DNA of 64,000 nucleotides. It comes from Paenibacillus sp. SY21-1 (GTDB lineage Bacteria; Bacillota; Bacilli; Paenibacillales; Paenibacillaceae). The stretch spans positions 62,001 to 126,000 of the forward strand of contig NZ_STGF01000012.1 in the NCBI RefSeq assembly GCF_005222705.1, given 5' to 3'. The notes under the pieces were generated by a model, which was not told the origin of the DNA, did not search any database, and saw nothing but the letters and a program-made list of their open reading frames with translations. Positions 44,777 through 54,012 of the stretch are shown piece by piece; positions within the stretch are counted from its first letter, which is position 1, and each line of letters starts with the position of its first letter. The position numbers were made by a program, and so were the translations under genes.

Positions 44777-47314
44777 TCAGCTGCCTTCTTCCGCAAGCGA
44801 TACGGAAGCCGCATTCAATGCGCTGACTACCAGCCGCTCCAGCAGGAGCGCTTCGCCGTCCGCTTGCTTGAGCGAAATGACTTTCGTTTCCCCGGGAAGC
44901 AAATCAAAGAAGTTGTCGCTCATGCGAACATTGCCCTGCGGAATATCGATTTTGACCAGCCTGGCTACCCCTTCATGCGCTTGAACGGAAATAAGGCCCG
45001 ACGCGTTATCCGCATGTATGGACAGCTTCGCTTGCGGCAGCGTTAAATCCTTCTGATCCCGCAAATAATAATAGTTGTCATGGCACTCCCAATCAGGAGC
45101 CGACAGCTTCACGAGCGCCCGCTCCGCAGCAAGTCCCTTCAGCACGTCGTTTTCCGCCCATTCGCCTAGCTGTACGGCTGTATTGGCTCCAACTGCCGCT
45201 TCTATCGCAATCTCATTTATCAAGCTGCCTTCAAAATCGAACACCTGCAAAAGCACCTTGCCCGACAAAGGCTGCAGCCGGTCATTGACCGCCCACACCT
45301 TCAACGGCTCGCCCGGCTCATGGTCCAGCGTGATCAGCAGCGGGTGGTAAAACTTGCGCGCATAGTAGAAGGAAGCCTTAGGAAGCAGCTCGTAATCGAT
45401 CAGGGACCAGCTTGTTCCCGGCCAGCTGTCGCCATGCTGCCATACAAGCGAGCCGCTTGTTCTCGCCTTGTTGCGGCGGTAATGCTCAATGCCGTATTTC
45501 AATCCCTCGGCCTGGGTCAGCATGGAATAATTCATATAGTCTTCGATCGTATTCGGAATGCCGGTAAAGCCCTCCATCAGCAGAATGCCCTTCTGATGGT
45601 TGGTGTCCTTGTTCCGGTATGCCATTTCGACGCTGCCCCAATAGAATTGACCGTCAGGGATATATTTTTCCAGCGTATAGCGATTAGCGGACGCGTGCAT
45701 GCCGAACTCGCTGCTGAACAGCGTAAAATCCTTTTTATAATTTTTAAAGGTGACGCCTTCGATGCTGTAATCCAGCAAAGGCTTGTCTCCGAATTTTCGC
45801 GGATATACCGATCCATGCCATACCTGCCAGTTATGCCGGTCCCCAACATCAGGATCGTTGGCATCATTGCCGCCAAAGGGAGACGACGGCCAGTAAGGAC
45901 GAGAGCTGTCGTATGCCTCCAGCACCTCCGGCAGCAGCTCGTGGTAGATCGATTCGCCGTAGAACGGACAAGTAATGTCTCCGTCGGCGGATTTCATATC
46001 GTACAGCCAATCAATCTCGTTGTTGCCGCACCATAAAGCAAGCGATGCATGATTGCGCAGCCGCTTTACATTGCAAATCGCTTCCTGTCTGACATTTTCC
46101 ATAAAATCGGCGTTATAATCGGGAAACAGCGCGTTGGCAAAGGCGAAATCCTGCCATACCAGCACGCCAAGACGATCGCATTCCTCGTAAAAGACATCCT
46201 TTTCATAAATTCCGCCGCCCCAGATACGAAGCATATTCATGTTCGATTCCACTGCAAGCTCAATGAGATCCGTGTAGCGCTTATCCGGAGCCGAGCCGAT
46301 GAAATGGTCGACCGGAATCCAGTTGGAGCCCTTTGCAAACAATTTAACGCCATTTAATAAGAAAGCAAACGAATGATTGCCCTGCTCGTCCTGCAGCGCC
46401 AGCTCGATTGTCCGTATGCCGAACGGCTTGCGATAGCTGTCCACCTGTTGGCCGTCGGCGTATAAAACAACCTCAAGCTCATACAGGCAAGGATTGCCGA
46501 GATCGTGGGACCACCACAGCTGCGGCTTGTCCACCTGCAAGGTCAGATCATGACGCGCCCGCTCCAGCTTGCCGGCAGCCTCTGCCGCCGTCGCTCCTTC
46601 TGTGGAGAGCAGCCGCGCCTTATACGTCAATTCACATCCTCGCTTAAAGCTTCTACCCTCTATCGTTACCTGCACGGAAGCCGATTGCGCATCAGCTGCC
46701 GTCGTTCGAGCATATACGCTGTCCAGCTTGGCCTGCTTGCTCCGCTCCAGACGCACCTTGCCCCATATCCCGACCGTCACCATTCGCGGTCCCCAGTCCC
46801 AGCCGAAGTTCATCGCGGCCTTGCGCAGCCACGGACGCTCCTTCGTATAGGAGGACCACTGCATTAGCGCTTTGTCGCGATTGTGCAAATAAAGGGGATC
46901 AAACTTGACCGCCACCGTATTTTTGCCGCTTAATGCAATTCGGGTCACATCAAAGGTATAGATGCGGTGCATATTCTCGGTCCGCCCAATCTCCAGACCG
47001 TTCACATAAATGGTCGCGAATGTATCCAGGCCTTCAAAAACCAGCTCCAGCCGCTCGTCCGCTTCCGGCGCTCCGTGTAAATGAAACTTGGTCCGGTACC
47101 ACCATTCCTTCTGCTCGATCCACCTGCAATTGATATCGTTATGGCCATAATACGGATGATCGATCAGCTTTCTCTCGATCAGCGTTGAATGAACATCGCC
47201 CGGCACCTTTGCCGTTACCCAGAAACGGTCATCCAGGCCCGCGTCCGCTATCTGCAGCGGCGCAAGCTGCCCAACCTCGTAATGCTGTAATCTCCACTCG
47301 CCCGATAGTTCCAT
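44777..47314 (-). CDS. GH2 beta-mannosidase (second copy)
   Basis: An 845-residue paralogue of the downstream enzyme, cytoplasmic, with the same order of domains. Active-site segments are MLRIWGGGIYEKDVFYEECD, WCGNNEID (acid/base Glu433) and SSEFGMHAS (nucleophile Glu536). The two proteins are clearly diverged, so they probably split the work on different linkages or oligosaccharides. GGGAGG lies close before ATG. A 12-bp hairpin stands between this gene and the binding-protein gene upstream. Confidence 0.9.
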   Translation of the reverse strand: MELSGEWRLQHYEVGQLAPLQIADAGLDDRFWVTAKVPGDVHSTLIERKLIDHPYYGHNDINCRWIEQKEWWYRTKFHLHGAPEADERLELVFEGLDTFATIYVNGLEIGRTENMHRIYTFDVTRIALSGKNTVAVKFDPLYLHNRDKALMQWSSYTKERPWLRKAAMNFGWDWGPRMVTVGIWGKVRLERSKQAKLDSVYARTTAADAQSASVQVTIEGRSFKRGCELTYKARLLSTEGATAAEAAGKLERARHDLTLQVDKPQLWWSHDLGNPCLYELEVVLYADGQQVDSYRKPFGIRTIELALQDEQGNHSFAFLLNGVKLFAKGSNWIPVDHFIGSAPDKRYTDLIELAVESNMNMLRIWGGGIYEKDVFYEECDRLGVLVWQDFAFANALFPDYNADFMENVRQEAICNVKRLRNHASLALWCGNNEIDWLYDMKSADGDITCPFYGESIYHELLPEVLEAYDSSRPYWPSSPFGGNDANDPDVGDRHNWQVWHGSVYPRKFGDKPLLDYSIEGVTFKNYKKDFTLFSSEFGMHASANRYTLEKYIPDGQFYWGSVEMAYRNKDTNHQKGILLMEGFTGIPNTIEDYMNYSMLTQAEGLKYGIEHYRRNKARTSGSLVWQHGDSWPGTSWSLIDYELLPKASFYYARKFYHPLLITLDHEPGEPLKVWAVNDRLQPLSGKVLLQVFDFEGSLINEIAIEAAVGANTAVQLGEWAENDVLKGLAAERALVKLSAPDWECHDNYYYLRDQKDLTLPQAKLSIHADNASGLISVQAHEGVARLVKIDIPQGNVRMSDNFFDLLPGETKVISLKQADGEALLLERLVVSALNAASVSLAEEGS

Positions 47315-47341
47315 ATGGCCCTCCCATGTGCTCCTTAAATT

Positions 47342-47394
47342 TCAGGTCCGACGCCGCCTCCGCAACACCTATGCGAAAGCTTCGTCGGACCTGA
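47342..47394 (-). terminator. 12-bp hairpin between binding-protein and mannosidase genes
   Basis: TCAGGTCCGACG (47342-47353) and CGTCGGACCTGA (47383-47394) are perfect arms. On the minus strand only a short A/T stretch follows, so it is either a leaky terminator or an mRNA-stabilising 3' structure. Confidence 0.65.
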
Positions 47395-47405
47395 TTGTTT
47401 CTATA

Positions 47406-48731
47406 TTAGGATTGCAGCTTCGATTCGGCTTGCTTGCCCTTTTGGACCAGCGTCTCGTACACCTGCTCCAGCGTCGCTTTGCCGAACATAACCGCTTCCA
47501 TCTCGGACTTGTAAGTTGCCGTGAAATCCTCTGCGCCTGCAGGAGCAGGGTAGAATGGCAATGCTTTCTCCTTGGCAACTTCCAGCAGATCCTTGCCAAG
47601 CTGCTCGCCCGCCGTCAGCGAGGAATCCAGGGATTCCAGAATAGCGTTATTGATCGGAATGCCGCGAGTCGTGCCAAGCGTTTCGCCGGCTTCAGGATTG
47701 GAAATAAACCATTTCACGAATTCCTTCGCCTGTGCCGCATTTTTCGATTCTGCGCTAATCGAGAAGAAGATCGTCGCTTGCGCCCAGCCGCCGCCGGCTT
47801 CGCCGATAGGGTAGCTGTTTACGCCAATGCGTCCTCCAGGAAGAAGCGATTCGATGGCGGTCGCAGAGCCTACGGAAGCTCCTCTCAGCATTACGCGTCC
47901 TGTACCGAACGAATCCGTCTGCGGGTCATTTTCTTTGAACGTAAGCTGCAGGTCTGCTGGAGGCACGATGCCGTCCTTCTGGAAGCCGGCATACATGTTA
48001 TTGAATTCAAACCAGGTATCCTTGTCCAGGTTAAACGTCGTGCCGTCCTTGAAGATCGGCCCCAGGCCTTTGGCTGTCTGATAAAACTGATACCATTCCC
48101 ATACATTTCTCAAATCGTCGATCGGGTATTTGTCTTGCGGAAGCTTGGAACGGGCTTCCTTGGCATAAGCGAAGAAGTCCTCCCACGTCCAGTTGTTGGT
48201 CGGAAGCGTAATTCCCGCTTCTTCGAGCGCAACCTTGTCATACACCATGCCCATGCCGTTGTAGCTGAGCGGAACGCCGTACAGCTTGCCGTCAATTTTG
48301 CTGTTCTCGATAACTTGCTCGTCCACAATGCCGGACAGGTCAAGATCGGACAGATCCGCCAGCAAACCGCGCTTCACGTAGCCTTGAATGTACGCCGCGT
48401 CCATTTGCATAATGTCAGGCAGCGATTTCGACGCGGCAAGCGTCGGCAGCTTCTGCCAGTAGCCATCCCAAGCCGTGTATTCCGGCGCAAAGGTTACTTT
48501 AGGATTGATAGCCGTATACATATCCAGCGCTTTTTGAGTCGCTTCATGCCGAGCGTCGGAGCCCCACCACATCACCTTCAGATTGGCCGCTTTGTCTGTT
48601 GCCTCTCCTCCGCTTCCGCCGGAATTGCTGCCAGTCTCATTTTTAGCATTGGAACCGCAGCCGGACAGTACGATCATGGACGCAAGGACGCCGATCGATA
48701 ACGATTTTAACCATGGTTTTGCCTGTTTCAT
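47406..48731 (-). CDS. Sugar ABC transporter binding lipoprotein (CUT1 type)
   Basis: A 441-residue lipoprotein with lipobox LSGC at about residues 22-25, a Gly/Ser/Asn-rich linker and an SBP_bac_1 fold (NLKVMWWGSDARHEATQKAL; aromatic YNGMGMVYD near residue 160). It lies between the two permease genes and the beta-mannosidases and so should bind manno-oligosaccharides, though the sugar is inferred. GGGAG lies about 11 bases before ATG. No ATPase is encoded here, as is usual for CUT1 systems sharing MsmX. Confidence 0.9.
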   Translation of the reverse strand: MKQAKPWLKSLSIGVLASMIVLSGCGSNAKNETGSNSGGSGGEATDKAANLKVMWWGSDARHEATQKALDMYTAINPKVTFAPEYTAWDGYWQKLPTLAASKSLPDIMQMDAAYIQGYVKRGLLADLSDLDLSGIVDEQVIENSKIDGKLYGVPLSYNGMGMVYDKVALEEAGITLPTNNWTWEDFFAYAKEARSKLPQDKYPIDDLRNVWEWYQFYQTAKGLGPIFKDGTTFNLDKDTWFEFNNMYAGFQKDGIVPPADLQLTFKENDPQTDSFGTGRVMLRGASVGSATAIESLLPGGRIGVNSYPIGEAGGGWAQATIFFSISAESKNAAQAKEFVKWFISNPEAGETLGTTRGIPINNAILESLDSSLTAGEQLGKDLLEVAKEKALPFYPAPAGAEDFTATYKSEMEAVMFGKATLEQVYETLVQKGKQAESKLQS

Positions 48732-48800
48732 GCTGTGAACACTCCCTTTTTTGTATATAAAAATGTGTGTTGCCGCTAGTCAGGTGATGCATGGACGGGC

Positions 48801-49634
48801 TTAGCCCTTAATGCCGGTAGTTGCAATGCCCTCTACGAAATGCTTCTGGGCCAGGAAGAAAATAACGGCCGAAGGAACAACGGATAGCAGAGACATAGCG
48901 AGCAATTGTCCCCACTGCACCTCGAACTGGTCGATGAACATTCTGAGGCCCAAGCCGACTGTAAACTTCTCGACGGAGCTTAGATACAGCAATTGGGCGA
49001 AGAAATCGTCCCAGCTCCACAAGAAGGTGAAGATGCCGACTGTGAACAACGCCGGCTTGATCAGCGGAGCGATAATCCGGAAGAATATGCCGTATACCGA
49101 TGCTCCGTCGATTTGCGCCGCCTCATCCAGCTCACGCGGAATGCCGCGGATAAACTGCACGACGAGGAAGACGAAGAATGCGCCGCCGCCGAAGAAATGC
49201 GGAAGAATCAGCGGAATGTAGCTGTCGATCAGGCCAAGCTTGTTATACAGAATGTACTGCGGCACGACGGTAACCTGCGAAGGCAGCATCAGCGTCATAA
49301 GCAGCACGGAAAACCAGAAGTTGCGAAACCGGAAGTTGAGCCGTCCGAAGCCGTAGCCGACCAGCGCAGCCGTGACTACGCCGCCAAGCACGCTCCAGAA
49401 TTCCATCATTAGCGTATTGGCAAAAAATTTAGCGAACGTAAATTGGGAGGAGAAGGTCCAGCCCTTCGTATAGTTCTCCCACATAAACGTTTCCGGCCAC
49501 AGCGTCGGGAGCGACAGCTCCGACGGGCTTTTGAAGGAGGCCCCGATCCACCAGATGACAGGGTAGATCATCAAGATAGAGAAGGGAATCAGAATCAAAT
49601 GATTTTTCCATGAGCTTTGTTTTTCAGTCATCAT
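48801..49634 (-). CDS. Sugar ABC transporter permease, MalG-like
   Basis: A 277-residue CUT1 permease with six helices and the EAA loop ELDEAAQIDGASVYGIFFRI, which contacts the ATPase. The C-terminus ends HFVEGIATTGIKG, typical of MalG-type subunits. ATG 49634 overlaps the stop of the preceding permease (ATGATGA), so they are coupled. Confidence 0.92.
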   Translation of the reverse strand: MMTEKQSSWKNHLILIPFSILMIYPVIWWIGASFKSPSELSLPTLWPETFMWENYTKGWTFSSQFTFAKFFANTLMMEFWSVLGGVVTAALVGYGFGRLNFRFRNFWFSVLLMTLMLPSQVTVVPQYILYNKLGLIDSYIPLILPHFFGGGAFFVFLVVQFIRGIPRELDEAAQIDGASVYGIFFRIIAPLIKPALFTVGIFTFLWSWDDFFAQLLYLSSVEKFTVGLGLRMFIDQFEVQWGQLLAMSLLSVVPSAVIFFLAQKHFVEGIATTGIKG

Positions 49635-50548
49635 TTGGATTTGCCTCCCTCTGCCTCATAATGAACCCAATACTTCGATACCATAAAGTTGATAAGCGTG
49701 AACAAGCCGATAATGACGAGCAGAATCCAGGCAAGCGCCGAAGCATAACCCATTTGATACTGCTTGAATGCCTTCTCATACAGGAACAGAACGTACATAT
49801 AAGTCGAGTTCGCCGGGCCGCCTGTCGTAATGACGAAGGCCGAAGTGAACATCTGGAAGGCATTGATAATGCCGAGCACCAGATTGAAGAACATAACCGG
49901 CGAAAGCATCGGAATCGTAATGCTGAAAAACTTGCGGACCGAGCCTGCGCCGTCAACGGAAGCGGATTCATAAAGATCTTTCGGAATCTGCTTCAGGCCT
50001 GCCAGGAAGATAACCATCGTCGAGCCAAACTGCCAAGCGTTCAGCAGGATCAACGTTCCAAGCGCCGTATCCGGATTGGATATCCACCCGATGCCCTGGA
50101 TGCCGAACCAGCCCAGAATGTGGTTGATGTAGCCGTCAAGGCCAAACATGTTGCGCCATAATGCCGCGACCGCGATACTGCCGCCGATTAGAGACGGGAA
50201 GTAAATCATCGTCCGATAGACGCTCATGCCCTTAATATTCTTGTTAAGCAATATGGCAACCATTAGAGAGAAGAAGAGCTTGATCGGCACCGCAAACAGG
50301 ACGAAAGTAAAGGTGACGATCAGCGATTTCACAAACAGCCTGTCCGCCGTAAATATATTCGAGTAGTTCTCCGTTCCAACCCATGTCGGAGAATCAAGCA
50401 AGGAATACTCCGTAAAGGATAAATAAAACGATTGCATAATTGGCCATAGAGTCAAAAGCGCAAAACCCAAAAGCCAGGGAGAAATAAAAACATAGCCGGC
50501 AAGGTTGTGCTGATAGCGTTTGCCCGCGCCGCTTTTCTTACCTAACAT
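49631..50548 (-). CDS. Sugar ABC transporter permease, MalF-like
   Basis: A 305-residue CUT1 permease with six helices; EAA loop DLYESASVDGAGSVRKFFSI. N-terminal region AGYVFISPWLLGFALLTLWP is typical of the first helix. Start ATG 50548 is seven bases after GAGG; the frame extends 28 codons further up without a ribosome site. It is the first gene of the mannoside operon. Confidence 0.92.
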   Translation of the reverse strand: MLGKKSGAGKRYQHNLAGYVFISPWLLGFALLTLWPIMQSFYLSFTEYSLLDSPTWVGTENYSNIFTADRLFVKSLIVTFTFVLFAVPIKLFFSLMVAILLNKNIKGMSVYRTMIYFPSLIGGSIAVAALWRNMFGLDGYINHILGWFGIQGIGWISNPDTALGTLILLNAWQFGSTMVIFLAGLKQIPKDLYESASVDGAGSVRKFFSITIPMLSPVMFFNLVLGIINAFQMFTSAFVITTGGPANSTYMYVLFLYEKAFKQYQMGYASALAWILLVIIGLFTLINFMVSKYWVHYEAEGGKSK

Positions 50549-50630
50549 GGCATTACCTCGTTTCTGTTGTGATCGTGTGTTTGTAAGGCTTAAATGCAAA
50601 CCGTGTAGCCGCTTTCCTTTTGATAAGACC

Positions 50631-50660
50631 ATATTAGTTGATAGTCCTCTTTTTTGTCAA
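50631..50660 (-). promoter_or_regulatory. Probable promoter of the mannoside operon
   Basis: On the minus strand TTGACA (50660-50655), 18 bases, TAATAT (50636-50631). The first gene starts about 80 bases further on. Confidence 0.6.
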
Positions 50661-50678
50661 CTTAAAATTACAATTTAT

Positions 50679-50713
50679 TATGTTTACTAAACATAAAGTT
50701 AGTTTACATAAAC
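50679..50713. promoter_or_regulatory. LacI-type operators in front of the mannoside operon
   Basis: TATGTTTACTAAACATA (50679-50695) is a perfect 17-bp palindrome around a central C, and GTTTACATAAAC (50702-50713) is a second related site. The core TTTACTAAA recurs at the lacI promoter (51,978-51,986). Both lie upstream of the -35 box proposed here. Confidence 0.7.
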
Positions 50714-50762
50714 CGTTTACAAAGATAACTGTTGCTATTTTGCAGATCAGGACGGTCATACA

Positions 50763-50820
50763 GCATAAAAAAACCCCGTTCATAGCCGGATAGGCGATGA
50801 CGGAGCTTCGGGGATGTCGA
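50763..50820 (-). terminator. Terminator after the lacI-family gene
   Basis: CCCCG and CGGGG arms enclose a smaller GCC/GGC hairpin, followed on the minus strand by TTTTTTT. Confidence 0.7.
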
Positions 50821-50863
50821 TCAATGGAAATGGGTAAACCGCTTGCACAAAGAAGAAGATCTA

Positions 50864-51943
50864 TTACTGAGCTTGTCCGGCAACCGCCTCGGAGAACCTG
50901 GGAGCGTTCACGCTTCCCCGCACGATCAGATCGCTTTGGAGCAGCAGCTTCTCGTACGGCATATGCAAATTGTCCAGCCGCCACATAATGGTCTCTACCG
51001 CTTTCACGCCAAGCGCCTCCTTCTCGGCGTTTACCGTACTGAGCTCGGGAAATTCCAGGGCGACGTCCAGATCGTTGTCAAAGCCCGTGATCGACGTATC
51101 CTCCGGAACGCGAATGCCCAGCTGCTGCATCGCCCGCAGGCACAGCGAGGCAATTTTGTCATTGGCGCATACAAATGCGGTGGGAAGACCATCCTCTTGC
51201 AGCTGGCTGAAGGAAGTTAAAATCAAATCCAGGTTTTCCCGGTCTGTAGTAGGCTTGACGCGCAGCAAGGCGGCATTCGGCGAATAGGAAAAATCATTTT
51301 CCTCAAGAATCGATTTAAAGCCGCTCCAACGGTCCGCAAAGCTGCGGGCATAACGCCAGTCCCCGACAAATTGGATATGGGTATGTCCTTTGCCGATGAG
51401 GTACTTCACCTGCTTGCGAAGAATATCGTAATTGTTCATAAAGATGCTGTCCGAGCCTACCAGCTCATCCTCGTGGTCGACGAGCACAAACGGAATGCCG
51501 ACGTTGCGCAGCTCGACCAGCATAGCGGTGTCGATCAGGCCGATGCCGATGATGCCAAGAAAGCCTTCCGGGCGCATAATCATATTGAAATTGCGGGGGG
51601 AATCGTCAGTAATCAGCACGGAAGCCAGACCGCACGTCTCCAGCCCCTTGAACACGCCCTCAAGCACCTTTCCCCAATAGCCCGATTCCCGGTTCTGGCT
51701 GCGAATGTTCGGGATCAGAATACCGACAACCTTGTGCTCGTCCTCCGCTTGCTGCTTGCCCGCCATAGCCCGTTTGACCAGCTTCTGCTCCAAATAACCC
51801 AGCTGCGAGGCCACCTCAAAAATTTTCTCCCGCGTTGCCGAGCTAATGCCCGCCTTGCCGGATAATGCTTTCGAAACGGCGTATTTCGATACGCCCACTC
51901 TGTCTGCAATCTCCTGCATGGTCACTTTTTTTGGTTTTTCCAT
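50864..51943 (-). CDS. LacI-family transcriptional repressor of the mannoside operon
   Basis: A 359-residue regulator with an N-terminal LacI HTH (TMQEIADRVGVSKYAVSKAL) and a periplasmic-binding-protein-like effector domain (ILIPNIRSQNRESGYW; later TAFVCANDKIASLCLRAM; ITGFDNDLDVALEFP). ATG 51943 is nine bases after GGAG; the extra N-terminal codons precede the HTH and are not expected. It lies upstream of the transporter on the same strand, separated by a terminator and the operators. Inducer presumably a mannose-containing sugar. Confidence 0.9.
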   Translation of the reverse strand: MEKPKKVTMQEIADRVGVSKYAVSKALSGKAGISSATREKIFEVASQLGYLEQKLVKRAMAGKQQAEDEHKVVGILIPNIRSQNRESGYWGKVLEGVFKGLETCGLASVLITDDSPRNFNMIMRPEGFLGIIGIGLIDTAMLVELRNVGIPFVLVDHEDELVGSDSIFMNNYDILRKQVKYLIGKGHTHIQFVGDWRYARSFADRWSGFKSILEENDFSYSPNAALLRVKPTTDRENLDLILTSFSQLQEDGLPTAFVCANDKIASLCLRAMQQLGIRVPEDTSITGFDNDLDVALEFPELSTVNAEKEALGVKAVETIMWRLDNLHMPYEKLLLQSDLIVRGSVNAPRFSEAVAGQAQ

Positions 51944-51976
51944 TAGGAATTCACTCCGCATCTTTAGATCAAGCCC

Positions 51977-52040
51977 GTTTACTAAATCCATCTTGTAAAC
52001 CAAACATTTTAGATATTATCATAACAAATCACCCAAGTCA
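51977..52040 (-). promoter_or_regulatory. Promoter and operator of the lacI-family gene
   Basis: On the minus strand ATGACT, 17 bases, TAATAT can be placed at about 52,040-52,012. Just downstream GTTTAC (51977-51982) and GTAAAC (51995-52000) form an inverted repeat overlapping TTTACTAAA, so the repressor would block its own transcription. A further ATTTAGTAAAT palindrome is at 52,125-52,135. Confidence 0.55.
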
Positions 52041-52153
52041 TGTATAGAAGCTTATTTTTAATTATTCAAATAAAAGGCCTTGACAGCGTCATTAACACGT
52101 GTTCACAGCCATTTTAGTGAATGTATTTAGTAAATGAAGTGAATTTAAGGTCG

Positions 52154-52924
52154 TTACTTTCTTAATTTTCCATTTTTTAATGTTGGAGACGCAACATTTA
52201 TTCTACACCTTTTCAGCAGCATCCTCGCACCCGCGAGCAGGCATGCCGCCGCGACGAGCGGAGCGACAGGAGCCCCCAGCTGCCACAGCCCATCCCCGCT
52301 ATTCGTCGCAAGCCGCATCCCTTCCTCCACCAGGCGCATTCCTGCATGCAGCCCGGCGCTCAGCCAGATCGAGCCCGTCCGGTAGAGCAAGTAGCCAAGC
52401 GGCAAACCGCTTGCGAAAGCAAGCAGAGCCTCACGTCCGTCCAAGCCCGTCGACCACGCCTGCTCCAGCGCGCAGAGCGAGGACGTAAGCAGAACAAAAG
52501 GCGCCGCCGAAAGCCTCGAGCCCAGCTGCGCGTACAAATAGCCTCTGATCAGCCACTCGTACAGCAACGGCGCAAGCAGCCAGACCGGCAGCTGCAGCGC
52601 GCTCGTCCAGCCCGCCTGTTGCCCATACTCGGGCGCACCGTATACATCGATGCTGAGTCTGCCGAAGCACACATACATGATCGCCCACATGAAGAAGCCC
52701 ATCAGAAATCCAACCCTTACATTGCGAAGCCAGCCGTAATGGGCATGCGCGCCACAATCCGCAAGCCCCTTCAAGCCGGTCAGCCTGGCTACATGACGAG
52801 CAAGAACGATCGCACCGATCGCATACAACAGCCAAAAGGCCAGACCGCCGGGAAGCAGCGACGGGACCAACCGATAAAATAGCGCAATAATAAGAAAGCC
52901 CATCAGGGGAAATAAACCAGCCAT
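52154..52924 (-). CDS. CPBP-like (Abi) membrane protein with degenerate protease motifs
   Basis: A 256-residue protein with about eight hydrophobic helices. The region LYEWLIRGYLYAQL aligns with motif 1 (EExxxR) of the CPBP/Rce1 family but has Tyr122 in place of the first Glu; a GLHAGMR segment fits motif 3; the motif 2 His is not seen (SSLCALEQ). So it may be non-proteolytic or belong to a diverged branch. AAAGGGG is eight bases before ATG. It is divergent from the cyclophilin gene. Confidence 0.75.
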   Translation of the reverse strand: MAGLFPLMGFLIIALFYRLVPSLLPGGLAFWLLYAIGAIVLARHVARLTGLKGLADCGAHAHYGWLRNVRVGFLMGFFMWAIMYVCFGRLSIDVYGAPEYGQQAGWTSALQLPVWLLAPLLYEWLIRGYLYAQLGSRLSAAPFVLLTSSLCALEQAWSTGLDGREALLAFASGLPLGYLLYRTGSIWLSAGLHAGMRLVEEGMRLATNSGDGLWQLGAPVAPLVAAACLLAGARMLLKRCRINVASPTLKNGKLRK

Positions 52925-53122
52925 GCCACAACCCCTTTTTCCATTCCATAATGGCTACCTTTGCTTGTACTACTACTATATATTCAGCTTGTCTGCTCAT
53001 TATTTCTGAATATATGGTTAAGTTTGAGCGTTTCACTGTCCATAAGCATGAAAGTCGCATCTTCTCAAACACGTATGGTAAAATACAACTTGGAAACCTG
53101 AACATGATTAGGAGGATTTACA

Positions 53123-53833
53123 ATGAAAAAAAGGAATTCGCGCTTAGGCATCGTCTTGCTGCTCATGCTGGCCGTTATGATGCTTGCCTCCGCATGCGGA
53201 GCGAAGAACGGAAACTCCGCTCAAGGCGGCGCAGCGACCGCAGCGCCGACCGAGACGGCAGCACCCGAGACGCCGGCAAACGACGAACCTGAGCTACTTG
53301 GCGCGGACAAGCATCCGGTCGTCACGATCGAGCTTAGCACCGAAAAAACGATCAAGCTTGAGCTCTACCCCGAGGTAGCGCCGAACACCGTCAACAATTT
53401 TATTTCTTTGGTGCAGAAGGGCTTCTATGACGGCGTCATCTTTCACCGGGTCATCCCGGGCTTTATGATTCAAGGCGGAGATCCGGAGGGCAGCGGCATG
53501 GGAGGTCCCGGGTACTTCATCAAAGGGGAATTCACCGCCAACGGCTTCGAGAACAAGCTGAAGCATACGCGCGGCGTACTGTCCATGGCCCGCCAAAGCC
53601 AGCCGCTGGATTCGGCCGGATCGCAATTTTTCATTATGGTTGCGGACTCCCCATTTCTTGACGGTCAATATGCATCGTTTGGCAAAGTAACCGAAGGCAT
53701 GGAGGCAGTAGACGAAATCGTGAACGCTCCAACCGGCAATGCGGATCGACCGGAGAACCCTGTGACGATGACCAAGGTGACCGTCGATACGCTTGGCATG
53801 ACGTTCGAGGAGCCGGAGAAAACCGATAAATAA
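53123..53833 (+). CDS. Cyclophilin-type peptidyl-prolyl isomerase lipoprotein
   Basis: 236 residues: lipoprotein signal with lipobox ASAC (about 22-25), an Ala/Thr/Pro/Glu-rich linker, and a cyclophilin domain from about residue 55 (FYDGVIFHRVIPGFMIQGGD; GVLSMAR; GSQFFIM; FGKVTEGMEAVDEI). Arg in FHRV and the QGGD and FFIM segments are the catalytic core. It acts outside the membrane on exported proteins. AGGAGG is seven bases before ATG, and TGGTAAAAT (about 53,075) gives an extended -10 promoter. Confidence 0.93.
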   Translation: MKKRNSRLGIVLLLMLAVMMLASACGAKNGNSAQGGAATAAPTETAAPETPANDEPELLGADKHPVVTIELSTEKTIKLELYPEVAPNTVNNFISLVQKGFYDGVIFHRVIPGFMIQGGDPEGSGMGGPGYFIKGEFTANGFENKLKHTRGVLSMARQSQPLDSAGSQFFIMVADSPFLDGQYASFGKVTEGMEAVDEIVNAPTGNADRPENPVTMTKVTVDTLGMTFEEPEKTDK

Positions 53834-53924
53834 GGAATGGTTAATGGGATTAACAAACCGGGATTAAACGGCATTTAAGCTCAGGCCATACCAATTAACC
53901 CCGTTAAAGATAGCCATTGCAGCA

Positions 53925-53967
53925 ACAACGCCTCCACTCCCGCAACTGCGGGAATGGAGGCGTTTCT
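53925..53967. terminator. Bidirectional terminator after the cyclophilin gene
   Basis: AACGCCTCCA-TCCCGCA and TGCGGGA-TGGAGGCGTT form a long nearly perfect stem, with TTTCTT on the plus side. It can also serve yhgE from the other side. Confidence 0.85.
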
Positions 53968-54012
53968 TATTCATAAGCTACATGCGCCGCGAGCGCCGCA
54001 TCCGGTCACAGG

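Noticed and set aside
47328..48701. Long plus-strand frame (457 codons) opposite the binding-protein gene
   Set aside because: Shadow of the lipoprotein gene, which has a clear lipobox, ribosome site and operon context.
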